Positions 8,971 through 18,760 are shown, numbered from the stretch's first letter. The stretch: DNA of 64,000 nt from Bradyrhizobium erythrophlei (GCF_900129505.1 NZ_LT670818.1:1488001-1552000); one strand, 5' to 3'. Notes: generated by a model from the sequence alone, not told the origin. Numbers and translations are program-made.

Positions 8971-10749
8971 TTGACCGACAATCGCGTTGAACGGCGGCTT
9001 GCAGCTATCCTTGCGGCTGATGTGGCCGGATATAGTCGCCTGACCGGCTTGGACGAGGAAGGGACACACGTCCGGCTGAGGGAGCGTTTGCGTGGACTCG
9101 CTGATCCCAAGATCAGCGAACATCGTGGCAAGGTCGTCAAGCACACGGGCGATGGCGTGCTCGCTGAGTTCGGCAGTGTCGTAGATGCGGTGCGCTGCGC
9201 CATTGAGGTCCAGCGCGGTATGGCTGAGCAAAATGCTACGATGCCGCAGGTCAAGCGGATCGAATTTCGCATCGGCATCCACGTCGGTGACATCATCGTC
9301 GATGACAACGATATCTTTGGCGACGGCGTCAACATCGCCGCTCGCCTTGAAGGGATTGCGGAGCCGGGTAGCGTTTGCATCTCTGACGACGCACAACGTC
9401 AGGTCCGAGGGAAGGTCGATTTCGCCTTTGAGGATATGGGTCCGCAGAACCTGAAGAATATTGTTGAACCGATGCGAGCGTGGCGGTTGAGGATGAATGC
9501 GAGCGGTTCTGCGGCAGCGCCGATAGAGCCGCCTGTCGAGAGCACGCAAGCTCTGGCACTCCCCGACAAGCCGTCTATCGCCGTGCTTCCGTTCGAGAAC
9601 ATGTCCGGCGATCCCGAGCAGGAGTATTTTGCAGATGGTATGGTCGAAGAGATTACTACTGCGCTCTCACGCTTTAAATGGTTGTTCGTGATCGCTCGCA
9701 ATTCAAGCTTTACGTTCAAAGGCAAAGCCGTCGATGTCAAGGAAGTCGGACGTAGGCTTGGCGTGCGCTATGTCCTTGAGGGGTCTGTGCGCAAGGCGTC
9801 GGGGAAGGTTCGGATCACAGGACAGTTGATTGATGCGGTGACCGGCGCGCACATCTGGGCGGACAGGTTCGAGCGTGACATGGCAGATGTTTTCGCGCTT
9901 CAGGACGAAGTCACGGTCGCTGTTGTCTCGGCCATTCAGCCAAAATTGTTTCAAACAGAAATTGCAATGGCGACGCGGCGGCGACCGGAGAACCTCACCG
10001 CATATGATCTCTTTCTCCGAGCCATGCAGCAGTTTTACCTATCGACCCGCGAAGGGTTGGCCGAGACGATGAGGCTGGCGCATCGCGCTTTGGAGTTGGA
10101 CCCTCGGTTCGGCTTGGTCGCGGCTCTGGCAGGTACCTGTCACATGCAAAACGTCGTTTGGGGCCATGCAGTCGATCCTCAATTCGACAGGAAGGAAGCA
10201 GTTCGGCTTCTTCGCTTGGCATTGAGCATCGACGATGGTGATCCAGACACGATAGCGATGGCTGCCATGACCTCGGCAATCATGGTCGGCGATTGTGAAA
10301 GTAGTGTCGAAATGGCTGACCGGGCGGTCGCGCTCAACCCAAATTCATTTCTGGCATGGGGCTGCAGAGGCCAGGTCTATCGAATTGCGGGGCTGCCAGA
10401 GGAAGCGGTCAGGAGTTTTGAACACGCCATTCGCATGAGCCCGGTAGACCCGCGGCTACACCTGACGTTTGCTGGGATGGGCACGGCCTTTATTGAGCTT
10501 CGTCGCTTTAATGAGGCCATCGTCGCAGGGAAGAAAGCCCTGCGTCAGAACCCCTCTTTTTCGGCAGCTTACCGCTGTCTCGCGTCCGCCTTCGCCCATC
10601 TCGGACGTGATGCTGAGGCCCGTGAGGCGGCGGCGCGTCTGCTTGAGGTCGATCGCGCGTTCACAATTTCCGAGTGGACCGCTCGGGGCGGGCAATCAAA
10701 CTCGAAGCTGCTGATTGAGGGTCTGCGTAAAGCGGGATTGCCCGAATGA
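8971..10749 (+). CDS. class III adenylate cyclase with TolB-like and TPR domains
   Basis: 592 residues from a TTG at 8971 with GGGAGG upstream. Residues 1-170 are a class III cyclase domain with both metal aspartates (LAADVAGYSR and KHTGDGVLAEF) and FGDGVNIAARLE. Residues ~203-320 resemble the TolB/FlgO-like domain (SIAVLPFENMSGDPEQEYFA, RYVLEGSVRKASGKVRI). The rest is TPR repeats. This cyclase-first architecture is abundant in Bradyrhizobium. It should make cAMP in the cytoplasm in response to an unknown signal. Repeat copies lie directly before and after the gene. Confidence 0.9.
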   Translation: MTDNRVERRLAAILAADVAGYSRLTGLDEEGTHVRLRERLRGLADPKISEHRGKVVKHTGDGVLAEFGSVVDAVRCAIEVQRGMAEQNATMPQVKRIEFRIGIHVGDIIVDDNDIFGDGVNIAARLEGIAEPGSVCISDDAQRQVRGKVDFAFEDMGPQNLKNIVEPMRAWRLRMNASGSAAAPIEPPVESTQALALPDKPSIAVLPFENMSGDPEQEYFADGMVEEITTALSRFKWLFVIARNSSFTFKGKAVDVKEVGRRLGVRYVLEGSVRKASGKVRITGQLIDAVTGAHIWADRFERDMADVFALQDEVTVAVVSAIQPKLFQTEIAMATRRRPENLTAYDLFLRAMQQFYLSTREGLAETMRLAHRALELDPRFGLVAALAGTCHMQNVVWGHAVDPQFDRKEAVRLLRLALSIDDGDPDTIAMAAMTSAIMVGDCESSVEMADRAVALNPNSFLAWGCRGQVYRIAGLPEEAVRSFEHAIRMSPVDPRLHLTFAGMGTAFIELRRFNEAIVAGKKALRQNPSFSAAYRCLASAFAHLGRDAEAREAAARLLEVDRAFTISEWTARGGQSNSKLLIEGLRKAGLPE

Positions 10750-11037
10750 ACCCGGGTACGCTGCCGAAGACGGGATAACCGGAATGACCGCTTCTGGCAC
10801 CAACCGGACCAACCGGGCCGGCCTGATGATGTCCGTTGTTCGGGGTAGAGCGGAAGTCTCATTTTAGGGCCGCGAGGACCGTTTTTGACCCGGAAGAGAC
10901 CTTGTGGTGTCACCGGTTGCCCTTTATTTCTCCCCGCGATCTCGGTCGCCAGTACGTCGAATTTCGGCGCCCAGGAGCCGTGGAACCGCTCGCGGTGACG
11001 TTGCTTCTATCAGCGCGTTATCGCACCGCGCATTCCT
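10750..11037. other. intergenic region with repeat
   Basis: Contains the repeat copy at 10794-10893 followed by about 140 bp without a recognised feature, leading into the decayed MFS gene. Confidence 0.4.
10794..10893 (+). repeat. dispersed repeat, type B
   Basis: CTGGCACCAACCGG, GATGATGTCCGTTGTTCGGG, GAGCGGAAGT and GAGGACCGTTTTTGACCCGG in the usual order, starting 45 bp after the cyclase stop. Confidence 0.7.
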
Positions 11038-11250
11038 CAAAGGGTGCACTGGTGCTGGCCAGCCACGCTGCGTCGCTTGTTCAGTTCCAACTGACGTACG
11101 GCTTCTGCTCGGCCTTGCTGCAAGCGCCCTCTTCGCGCCCATGATCGCTGCGGCCACGGCGTGGTTCGAGAACAACCGCTATCTTGCCGTCTCCCACGGC
11201 GCCGCCTCAGCTTTTTGCTGCCAGGAGGTCCATCGGTGTCGGGATCGGCG
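11038..11250 (+). pseudogene. MFS transporter fragment broken by frameshifts
   Basis: One frame encodes KGALVLASHAASLVQFQLTY and the next continues GLAASALFAPMIAAATAWFE and NNRYLAVS. Together they read as TM3-TM4 of an MFS transporter (compare the usual GLG..A.F.P.IA...WF..RR..A). A third frame after 11220 may continue it (GVGIGGWATW). No intact start or end exists. It is the remnant of a transporter different from the intact one at 7408. Confidence 0.6.
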
Positions 11251-11352
11251 GATGGGCCACATGGAAAAATATTTACCGGTGTCGGATCGCTGCCGACTGG
11301 TTCGTCCTCAGGTCAGAGCGGACGTCCAATAGCCCCATCTTTGGAGAGAGCC

Positions 11353-11736
11353 ATGCGGTACTTGTGTCTTGTCTACGGCACTGAAGACAGCTTGCCCGTG
11401 ATACAGAACCCCAACCCCATGTCCAGAGCCGAGGTGGACGGCCTTACGGAAGACTCCTTGGCCTACAACGACATGCTCCGGACGAGCGGTCACTTCATCG
11501 TTGCTCATGCCCTCCAATCCGCTCGGACGGCGACCACCGTGAGGGTGCGGGGCGGACAGGTCCTCGTGACCGACGGTCCCTTTGCCGAGACCAAGGAGCA
11601 ACTGCTTGGTTTCGTTCTGATCGAAGCCAAGGACCACGATGACGCGGTCGAGGTGGCCTCCAGAATCCCGCTGGCGCGCCTCGGCAGCGTCGAGGTGCGC
11701 TCAATCATGGACCTGGCGAGAATAGGCCAGTCATAG
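11353..11736 (+). CDS. YCII-related protein with DGPF motif
   Basis: 127 residues from an ATG with GGAGAGAG upstream. It begins MRYLCLVYGTED and has the diagnostic VLVTDGPFAETKEQLLGFVL segment, followed by a DDAVEVASRIP helix and a beta strand GSVEVR. These are the ferredoxin-fold YCII/DGPF proteins, often found with ECF sigma factors. No sigma factor is visible here, so the gene is an orphan. The function is unknown. Confidence 0.85.
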   Translation: MRYLCLVYGTEDSLPVIQNPNPMSRAEVDGLTEDSLAYNDMLRTSGHFIVAHALQSARTATTVRVRGGQVLVTDGPFAETKEQLLGFVLIEAKDHDDAVEVASRIPLARLGSVEVRSIMDLARIGQS

Positions 11737-12043
11737 CTTGGCCTCGCTGTCGGATCGCCACTGCGCGTTCGGTGTAGCCATCTCGGGCCTAGTTGACGCC
11801 TAATCTCCCCGGGCCGGCGACCGATCTGGGGCTCGGGACCCTGCCGGCGGTGCTGCGCGCGGAGCGCTGTTTGCCGAATATCTCATCGCAACGCGCGTGA
11901 TCATTTTGAGGGACGCCTCCCACGGCCGCACTGCGGGGCGATAGCCAATGCGGTCAATGTCGGCTCCTGGCACGAACCGGACATGCCGCAGCAGTCGCTG
12001 TATGTCGGTTGTCCAAAGCGGACGTCATTTGCTCGCAGCGAGT
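11737..12043. other. intergenic region up to the IS1182 end
   Basis: About 220 bp without a recognised feature, then a diverged repeat copy (11958-12043) that seems cut by the IS element. Confidence 0.4.
11958..12043 (+). repeat. partial type A repeat beside IS1182
   Basis: TCCTGGCACGAACCGGACAT, GCCGCAGCAGTCGC and GTCGGTTGTCCAAAGCGGAC correspond to the first two thirds of the type A repeat. The rest is missing or replaced at the left end of the insertion sequence. Confidence 0.5.
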
Positions 12044-13766
12044 ATTTCGCCTTTTGACCCAGGCCGTGTGGAAACGTTTTTCGTACCCCAATAACTGCAA
12101 GCAACCGGGCGTGACGGACCTCGACGCGACCGGCTGAGCCTATTTTTGCTGTATCGAGTCTGGAGTCAATCCGGGCGCAGCCTCGGGCGGTGCTGAGCGA
12201 CCTTAGCGGTCTCACGGCGCGCACCATGACACGCTCTTCAAGCCCGGATCGCTGCGAGGAACGGTTTGATACCGACGATGTTCATCACGCGCGTGAGGTT
12301 GTAGGCGAGCACGTGCAGCGCCATCTCAGTCGCCACTTTGGGCAGCGTCTTCATCAAAAAGTGCGTCGCCCCCATCCGCATCTTCAGCGTGCCGAACGGA
12401 TGCTCGACTGTCTCGCGGCGAGTACGCATCGCGTCCGGATTCTTGTCCAGGCGGGCCTGCACAGCATCGACAACGTGCTCGTGTTCCCAACGCGTGATGC
12501 GGCGTTGCGGTCCCTTCGTGCACTGAGCCTTCAGCGCGCAGGTCCGGCACGTGTTACTCCAATAGCGGTGCAGGACCAATCCATTTTCCTCGTTCGCGAA
12601 GCGGTGGATGAGCGTCTCACCGGCTGGACAAACGTAAATGTCCTCTTCGGCCACATAGCGGAAATCCTGCTTGCCGAAGCGGCCTTCGGACTTTGCCCCC
12701 GATGTCTGCGGTTTTGGCAGCGTGACCGTGATGCCAGCCTCTTCGCATGCGAGGATCTCCTCGCCTTTGAAGTAGCCGCGATCGGCGAAGGCTTCGAGGT
12801 TTTCTGCCTCCAATGCCGCCTTCGCTTGGTTGGCCATGTTCGCAAGATGCGACTTGTCGGTGCCGACGTTGGTCACCTCATGCGCGACGATCAGATGGTT
12901 CTTCGTATCGACGGCCGCTTGTACGTTATAGCCGACCATCCCAGAGCCGCGCCCGCTGGTCGCCATCGAGCGGGAATCAGGATCGGTGAAGGAGACCTGC
13001 TGATCGGGCGCGGCAAGCATCTCCTTCTCAATCGCTTTGAGGCGCTTGACCTCCTCTTCGAGCTTGATCAGCTTCTCCTTGAGCCGCGTGGTCCTGGCCA
13101 CAAGCTCCTCCGACGGCACCTCACTGGCAGCTGTCTGGCGATCGGCTGTGTCAAGTTGGCTCAGATAGCGCGCAACGCTCTCCTCGATCTGCGCCAGACG
13201 CCGCTCCATCTTTCCCTTCGTGAAGTTGTTGTCGCGCGAGTTAACCGCCTTGAACTTGCTGCCGTCGATCGCAACGCTCGCTTTCGCCAGCAGACCCATC
13301 TTGCGGCACAAGGCAACGAATTGCGCGCAGACCTTCTTGATGGCGGGGCCGTTGTCTTTGCGGAAATCGGCGATGGTTTTGTGATCCGGAACGAGCCGTC
13401 CCGTCAGCCACATCACTTCCAGATTGCGGCCAGCCTCACGCTCCAGCCGCCGGCTCGATTGGACCCGGTTGAGATAGCCATAGATATAAAGCTTGAGCAT
13501 CGCCGAAGGATGATACGCGGGCCGGCCGGTCGCCGCCGGGTTGACGCCATCGAACCCCAGCTCGCGCAGTTCCAGCGCATCGACGAACACATCGACCGCG
13601 CGAACAGGATTGCTCTCGTCCACCCAATCATCAAGGCATTCCGGTAACAGTGTCGTCTGCTGGCGATCCGCCCCTTGAACGAAACCCTTCATCATCCCCC
13701 CGCGATTCAGCAAGGGAATCATAGCATCGGTCAGGTTTTCACACAGTCTGGGCCCAAGTCGGAAGT
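12044..13766 (-). mobile_element. IS1182-family insertion sequence
   Basis: A transposase gene is bounded by imperfect 32-bp inverted repeats at 12044-12075 and 13735-13766. About 22 of 32 positions match; the shared parts are GACCCAGGCCGTGTGGAAAC on the left against the reverse of GTTTTCACACAGTCTGGGCC on the right. This gives an element of about 1.72 kb. I could not identify a clear target-site duplication. A related, truncated transposase end lies at 27333. Confidence 0.7.
12238..13692 (-). CDS. IS1182-family transposase
   Basis: About 484 residues. The N-terminal part has the DUF772-type segment (PAYHPSAMLKLYIYGYLN, RRLEREAGRNLEVMWL) and the catalytic core begins with SVAIDGSKFKAVN. The end is typical: HPFGTLKMRMGATHFLMKTL. 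A run of Gs precedes the ATGs at 13695/13692, and an earlier in-frame ATG at 13773 lies outside the inverted repeat, so it is unlikely. The gene looks intact and could be active. Confidence 0.9.
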   Translation of the reverse strand: MKGFVQGADRQQTTLLPECLDDWVDESNPVRAVDVFVDALELRELGFDGVNPAATGRPAYHPSAMLKLYIYGYLNRVQSSRRLEREAGRNLEVMWLTGRLVPDHKTIADFRKDNGPAIKKVCAQFVALCRKMGLLAKASVAIDGSKFKAVNSRDNNFTKGKMERRLAQIEESVARYLSQLDTADRQTAASEVPSEELVARTTRLKEKLIKLEEEVKRLKAIEKEMLAAPDQQVSFTDPDSRSMATSGRGSGMVGYNVQAAVDTKNHLIVAHEVTNVGTDKSHLANMANQAKAALEAENLEAFADRGYFKGEEILACEEAGITVTLPKPQTSGAKSEGRFGKQDFRYVAEEDIYVCPAGETLIHRFANEENGLVLHRYWSNTCRTCALKAQCTKGPQRRITRWEHEHVVDAVQARLDKNPDAMRTRRETVEHPFGTLKMRMGATHFLMKTLPKVATEMALHVLAYNLTRVMNIVGIKPFLAAIRA

Positions 13767-13965
13767 CGAGCACCCCATTTGCTGTGACCTAAGAGGCCGC
13801 CACTCTGCCATCAGGCCGTGCTAAATTGCTCTCCTCGGGCTGAAAGGTGGCTCGATGAAGCGACGGCCCGGCATGACACTGCCAGCACGAAATTTCCAGC
13901 CGAGCTGCGAGCGCGCTACAGGAACTTATCGTTGCGGATGTGCCCTGGGAAACTTCGGGTGAAAT

Positions 13966-15183
13966 GTGACCAAGGATCTCGATTTCTCACTTGCTGATCG
14001 CAAGGCCGAGCTTCTGCGCTGGCTAAGCGAGGACGGACGTTTTGCGCCCGATACCGCTGGGCTTCTTGAGATGCTCTGCGAGAAGCTCACCGTGCTCGGG
14101 GCGCCGATAGCCCGCGCCACAGTGCATGTCCGTACGCTGCATCCAGAATTCCGGGGAATATCGCGTATCTGGCGCCGTGGACAGAGTACCGAGTTCCGAA
14201 CGTCGCGACACGGTATCGAGTCTACGTCGGATTACCAGAATAGCCCCCTTCAGTACGTTATCGAAACCGGACAGTGGCTTGATACTGTCCTTAGCGAAGC
14301 CACCGACCGGCGCTTCCCGATCCTCGCAACGCTGCGGGCGCAAGGCATTACCCATTACGTGATGGCGCCACTTATCTTTTCGAATCGGATCGTTAACGCG
14401 ATATCGTGGGGAAGCGACGCTCCCAGCGGGTTTAGGGAAGCGGACGTTGAACTCTTTCGCTATCTAGTGCCGACCTTTGCGCCAGTTCTCGAAGTGACGG
14501 CGGGCCGGCGGATCTATGGTGAACTTCTTGCCACCTATGTAGGTCGAGATCCGTGCGCGCGGATTATGGCGGGCGCCGTCCAGCGCGGCAACGTCCACCA
14601 CATCAAGGCGGCAATGCTGCTCGCCGACTTGCGTGGTTTCAGCCGACTGACAGATGAGCTTCCGGAGCAAAGAATCATTGAACTCCTAAATGCCTTCTTC
14701 GATCTGGTCGTCCCTGGCGTCATCGGCAGCGGAGGTGACATCCTGAAGTATATCGGTGATGCGGTCATCGCGATCTTTCCAGTCACCGGCGATGATCCGG
14801 CGCTGGCCTGTGAGTCGGCCCTGGTTGCAGCGCAGACAACGCTGGCTGCGCTCCAGGCTTCACCGCCCGAGGTTCAGCAGCATATTTCCATCGATATTGC
14901 TCTGCACTATGGTGATGCCGCATACGGCAATATTGGCTCTGGCAATCGCCTCGACTTCACCGCCGTCGGGCGCGACATCAACATCCTCAGCCGGCTGGAA
15001 CTCCTCTGCAAGGATGTTGGCCGGCCACTGCTCATGACTGGTGCTTTTGCCGCAGAAGTTGCGGCACCGGTCTTTGAAATCGGCCATTTCGAATTGCGCG
15101 GCTTCCGTCAGCATAAGTCCTTGTACGGGTTGTGCCAAGGCGGCGAGGTGCCTGCTGCGCCCACGTGGACGGATGGCGCGTAG
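13966..15183 (+). CDS. adenylate/guanylate cyclase with N-terminal GAF-like domain
   Basis: 405 residues from a GTG at 13966. Residues 1-180 look like a GAF-type sensor: a helix with FAPDTAGLLEMLCEKL, then a mixed alpha/beta region with HYVMAPLIFSNRIVNAISWG. Residues ~205-385 are a class III cyclase domain with metal aspartates in MLLADLRGFSRLTDE and KYIGDAVIAIF and the segment DFTAVGRDINILSRLE. There is no membrane segment, so it should act in the cytoplasm. It is the second of three cyclases within 10 kb. Confidence 0.85.
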   Translation: MTKDLDFSLADRKAELLRWLSEDGRFAPDTAGLLEMLCEKLTVLGAPIARATVHVRTLHPEFRGISRIWRRGQSTEFRTSRHGIESTSDYQNSPLQYVIETGQWLDTVLSEATDRRFPILATLRAQGITHYVMAPLIFSNRIVNAISWGSDAPSGFREADVELFRYLVPTFAPVLEVTAGRRIYGELLATYVGRDPCARIMAGAVQRGNVHHIKAAMLLADLRGFSRLTDELPEQRIIELLNAFFDLVVPGVIGSGGDILKYIGDAVIAIFPVTGDDPALACESALVAAQTTLAALQASPPEVQQHISIDIALHYGDAAYGNIGSGNRLDFTAVGRDINILSRLELLCKDVGRPLLMTGAFAAEVAAPVFEIGHFELRGFRQHKSLYGLCQGGEVPAAPTWTDGA

Positions 15184-15217
15184 CACGCTGTACGGACTGT
15201 TGGTGGTAAACTCCTGC

Positions 15218-15336
15218 TTTTGGCACCTTTGAGACATGCCGACTGACCCTTGGAATGTCCGCTGATCGGGGAAGACCGGAAGTGAGCGGCGCACCGCCAG
15301 AACGACGCGATTGACCCAACTGAGACATTGGAGTTC
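15218..15336 (+). repeat. dispersed repeat, type B
   Basis: TTTTGGCACCTTTGAGACAT, GGAATGTCCGCTGATCGGGG, AGACCGGAAGTGAGCGGC and TTGACCCAACTGAGACATTG in order. It lies between two cyclase genes, 35 bp after the first. Confidence 0.8.
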
Positions 15337-15475
15337 CACAAAAATGCACCACCGCGCCAAACTATTAGCGGTGGCGATATTGACCTAGGTCAAAACGGCC
15401 AAGCACCCAGACGTACAATTTCGTTTCTAACGCAGGAATCGCGCGAGCCTAACCCCAGGGGGCCGGAGCTTTCCT

Positions 15476-18400
15476 ATGTTGAGATGGCTAATCATAGCCG
15501 CTGGCTTAATCCTGCTGGCTCCCCATCCGGCGGCTGCGCTCGATCAGGTTTCGATGCAGCTCAAATGGAAGCACCAATTTCAATTCGCGGGCTATTACGC
15601 GGCGCTTGAGCAGGGATTCTACCGCGATGCTGGTTTTGACGTCACTATCCGAGAGGGCGGTCCCGATATCGATGTTGACGAGGCGGTTTCCGGCGGCAAA
15701 GCGGATTTCGGCGTCTGCAGCTCCAGCGTTCTGCGCGAATGGGTAATAGGCCGCCACCTGGTCGTGCTGGCCGTCATCTTCCAGCAATCCCCGGCCATCA
15801 TTCTGGTGCCGCGCCGGGCCGACATCAGAGGCGTCTCGGAGTTGCGCGGCCGCACATTGATGGACGCGCCGGGCAGCGATGAAATCGCCGCGATGCTGAA
15901 GCACGAAGGGGTGGATTATGCGACACTGCCTCGCGTCGACCACCGGGGCGACCCGCGCGATCTCCTGGCCGGCAAGGCCGACGCGATGGTCGCCTACAAC
16001 ACCAGCGAGCCGTTCGTCCTTGAACAGCTCGGCGCCGCGTTCCGCACCTTCTCGCCCGCCGCATACGGAGTCGATGTTTACGGCGACAATCTGTGCACCT
16101 CCGAAGCGGAGGTAAAAGCCTACCCGGAACGTGTGGCGGCGTTCAGGACAGCGAGTCTGAAAGGCTGGGCCTATGCGCTGGCCCACAAAGAGGCGACGGT
16201 CGATCTGATCCTTAAGACCTATCCGGCAAAAAAGAGCCGCGAGGCCTTGCTGTTCGAAGCAGCCCACACGGATCTGCTGGTGCGGCGAAGAGCCGGCCAT
16301 ATTGGTCAACAGGACGCTGAGCACTGGCGAAAAATCGCCACGACCTATCGCAAACTCGGGCTGCTCGCTGACGACACGTTGCCCGCGGGTCTGATGTGGA
16401 ACAGAGAAGACGATATCGAAGAGCGCTGGCTGATCCCGCTATTGCTTGTGCCAGTCGGATTGGCGATTGCGGCGCTGGTCGGGTACCGAAGCCGCCGCTT
16501 CCTCCAGGGGGCATTGGCCCGGTTGGGAGCGCTTACGCCGGCCGTCAGGATGGGGCGCCCAAGGCTGAGTTTGGTCATGTCGTTGCTGTTCATCGGCCTT
16601 AGCATTCCCATTCTCATTTTCATCCTGATCTACAATTACAACAAGAACTCGGCTGGCATGGTGTCGATCCTGAACGATGCGGTCGCGCAGACCAGCCGGG
16701 CCGGCGTCGAACGCACCGAGAACTTGATCGACAGCACTGAAACCCCGCTGCGCTTTCTCGCCGAGGTAGCTGCCGCGGATCCCGGCTATTTCCGCACCGA
16801 GCAAAGCAATGATCTCTTGTACCGCGCGCTAACCTCGGCTGCGCATATCGACGCCGTCTATGTCAGCTTCGAGGATGGCTATCATCGGGTCGTCACCCGC
16901 ATTGACGAGGACCGCAGACGTAGCGACCCCCGTATTCCGGCGGCGGCGAACTGGCACGCCAGCTACATCGATGCGATCACCTTTGCGCTCTCGCGGGTCC
17001 GGCATCGCAAATTTTTTGACATCTGGCCCCACCAGGTCGGCGCATACGATGTCGGCACCGACATGGACATCAGGACTTTGTCCGGTTATCAGACGGCCAA
17101 GACGACGCGGACGCTCGCGGTGACCGAGCCTGCGATCAATCCCGACACCGGCTTCCCCATTCTCTTTCTACGTGTTCCAATCTTCCATGGGGTCGATTTC
17201 ATCGGCTGCGCATCGGTCAACATCACCATGGACGTGCTGTCGCGCTTTCTCGACAAACGCCGCGCCAGCGCGCACAGCACCACTCTGATCGCCGACCGTA
17301 ACAACGGCAAGATCATCGCCTTTCCGAACGAGAAAAAGGGCGTGCGCGTCGAGAATGGCAAGATCAAGATCGCGACGCTGGCCGACATCGACGATCCGGA
17401 TGTACGCGAGGCCTCTCGCCAACACGCCGGTGCCGACACCGACAGTCTCGTGTTCCGGTCCCCTGCAAACGGGGAGGATCTGATCGCGGCCTTCGCCAAT
17501 TTCCCGGATGGCTTCGGCCAACCCTGGCAAGTGATCACACTGACGCCAATCGACGATTTCGTGGGGACGCTGAAGGCGACCAATCGGTTGATCATGGTGG
17601 TCATCGTCATCCTCACCATGATCGAGCTGCTCTTCATCTATTTCGCGTCCACCCGGCTGTCGCGGCCCGTCGAACACGTAGCGGAGCAATTGCAGGCGAT
17701 CGAAGGCCTGCAATTCGACGCGCCGGCGGCGCGGCCATCGAATATTCGCGAGATCGCGAGACTGGAATCCGCGGCTTCACTGCTTCGCACCTCGCTGAAA
17801 TCCTTCTCCTCCTTCGTTCCCCTCGACGTGGTCCGCCAACTCATCAAGTCGGGCATTCCGCTGACGCTCGGCGTCGAGCCGCGATTCCTCACCGTGTTCT
17901 TTTCCGACCTGGAAAATTTTTCCACGCATTCCGAAACCCTGGCGCCGAACGATCTGCTGATGCAGATCTCGACCTACCTCGAGCAGGTATCCGCCGCGAT
18001 CTTGGAAGAAGGCGGGACCGTCGATAAGTTCATCGGCGACGGCGTCATGGCGTTCTGGAATGCCCCGGTTCGGTGTCCCGACCACGTATTGCGCGCCTGC
18101 GCCGGCGCGTTGCGGGCGGCACGGCGCATGGAACTAGTGAACGATACCTGGGAAGCGGAAGGGCGGCCGCGTATCCGCATCAGGATCGGGCTCAATTGCG
18201 CCGACGTCCTGGTCGGCAATGTCGGCTCTTCGACCCGGCTCAGCTACACCGCCTTGGGAGATGGCGTGAATGTCGCCGCTCGCCTTGAAGGCATCAACAA
18301 GCAGTTTGGCACCACGATTTGCATCAGCGACAGCATCTACGAACAGGTGCGGCCCGAGATATTAGCGCGGCCGTTGAAGCGGGTTCAGGTGAAAGGCCGC

Positions 18401-18679
18401 AAGACCGAGTTCATGATCTATGAATTGCTTGCCTTGCACGCCAGGGACGATCCGGAGCTAAGGGTCCGCGGTCGGGACGAGCAGCTCTGCGCGATGACCT
18501 GGCAAGCCTCGCAGCTGTTCGAGGCCGGCGATTTTGCGACGGCAGGGCGCGCCTATCGCGCCATCCTGGACGAGTTTCCTGATGATCCCGTGACCAAGTT
18601 CATGCTGAAGGAATGCCGGGCGGGCGATCTCCCCATACCGCCTCGGAAGCGCGCGGGACATCCAACACGCAAATCCTAA
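15476..18679 (+). CDS. NMT1/THI5-like binding protein fused to Cache, HAMP and class III cyclase
   Basis: 1067 residues. After a signal peptide (residues 1-22), residues ~24-310 read as an NMT1/THI5-type solute-binding domain (MQLKWKHQFQFAGYYAALEQ, GVCSSSVLREW, GRTLMDAPGSDEIAAMLKHE). TM segments follow at ~322-341 and ~363-386, then an extracytoplasmic Cache-like region (~390-695), a TM at ~704-724, a HAMP-type linker and a cyclase domain (~795-980) with VFFSDLENFS, KFIGDGVMAFW and YTALGDGVNVAARLE. The tail may hold one TPR-like unit. It looks like a receptor cyclase whose periplasmic part binds a small ligand, perhaps a pyrimidine- or nitrile-like compound as in the THI5 family. The ligand is inference. 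Confidence 0.85.
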   Translation: MLRWLIIAAGLILLAPHPAAALDQVSMQLKWKHQFQFAGYYAALEQGFYRDAGFDVTIREGGPDIDVDEAVSGGKADFGVCSSSVLREWVIGRHLVVLAVIFQQSPAIILVPRRADIRGVSELRGRTLMDAPGSDEIAAMLKHEGVDYATLPRVDHRGDPRDLLAGKADAMVAYNTSEPFVLEQLGAAFRTFSPAAYGVDVYGDNLCTSEAEVKAYPERVAAFRTASLKGWAYALAHKEATVDLILKTYPAKKSREALLFEAAHTDLLVRRRAGHIGQQDAEHWRKIATTYRKLGLLADDTLPAGLMWNREDDIEERWLIPLLLVPVGLAIAALVGYRSRRFLQGALARLGALTPAVRMGRPRLSLVMSLLFIGLSIPILIFILIYNYNKNSAGMVSILNDAVAQTSRAGVERTENLIDSTETPLRFLAEVAAADPGYFRTEQSNDLLYRALTSAAHIDAVYVSFEDGYHRVVTRIDEDRRRSDPRIPAAANWHASYIDAITFALSRVRHRKFFDIWPHQVGAYDVGTDMDIRTLSGYQTAKTTRTLAVTEPAINPDTGFPILFLRVPIFHGVDFIGCASVNITMDVLSRFLDKRRASAHSTTLIADRNNGKIIAFPNEKKGVRVENGKIKIATLADIDDPDVREASRQHAGADTDSLVFRSPANGEDLIAAFANFPDGFGQPWQVITLTPIDDFVGTLKATNRLIMVVIVILTMIELLFIYFASTRLSRPVEHVAEQLQAIEGLQFDAPAARPSNIREIARLESAASLLRTSLKSFSSFVPLDVVRQLIKSGIPLTLGVEPRFLTVFFSDLENFSTHSETLAPNDLLMQISTYLEQVSAAILEEGGTVDKFIGDGVMAFWNAPVRCPDHVLRACAGALRAARRMELVNDTWEAEGRPRIRIRIGLNCADVLVGNVGSSTRLSYTALGDGVNVAARLEGINKQFGTTICISDSIYEQVRPEILARPLKRVQVKGRKTEFMIYELLALHARDDPELRVRGRDEQLCAMTWQASQLFEAGDFATAGRAYRAILDEFPDDPVTKFMLKECRAGDLPIPPRKRAGHPTRKS

Positions 18680-18760
18680 ACGCGGTTCCAAACAGCTTTC
18701 GTCACGATGAACGGCGTTGGAGTTCGGCCATGATCAAATTGAGTCTTCCACTTCCGTTAA

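Noticed and set aside
11353..11736. An ECF sigma factor partner for the YCII protein
   Set aside because: YCII/DGPF proteins often accompany ECF sigma factors, but the flanking DNA holds only a decayed MFS gene and an IS element.
12190..13647. A long plus-strand frame (485 codons) over the IS1182 element
   Set aside because: It is the mirror frame of the transposase gene, Arg/Leu-rich and with no domain; the minus-strand gene explains the DNA.
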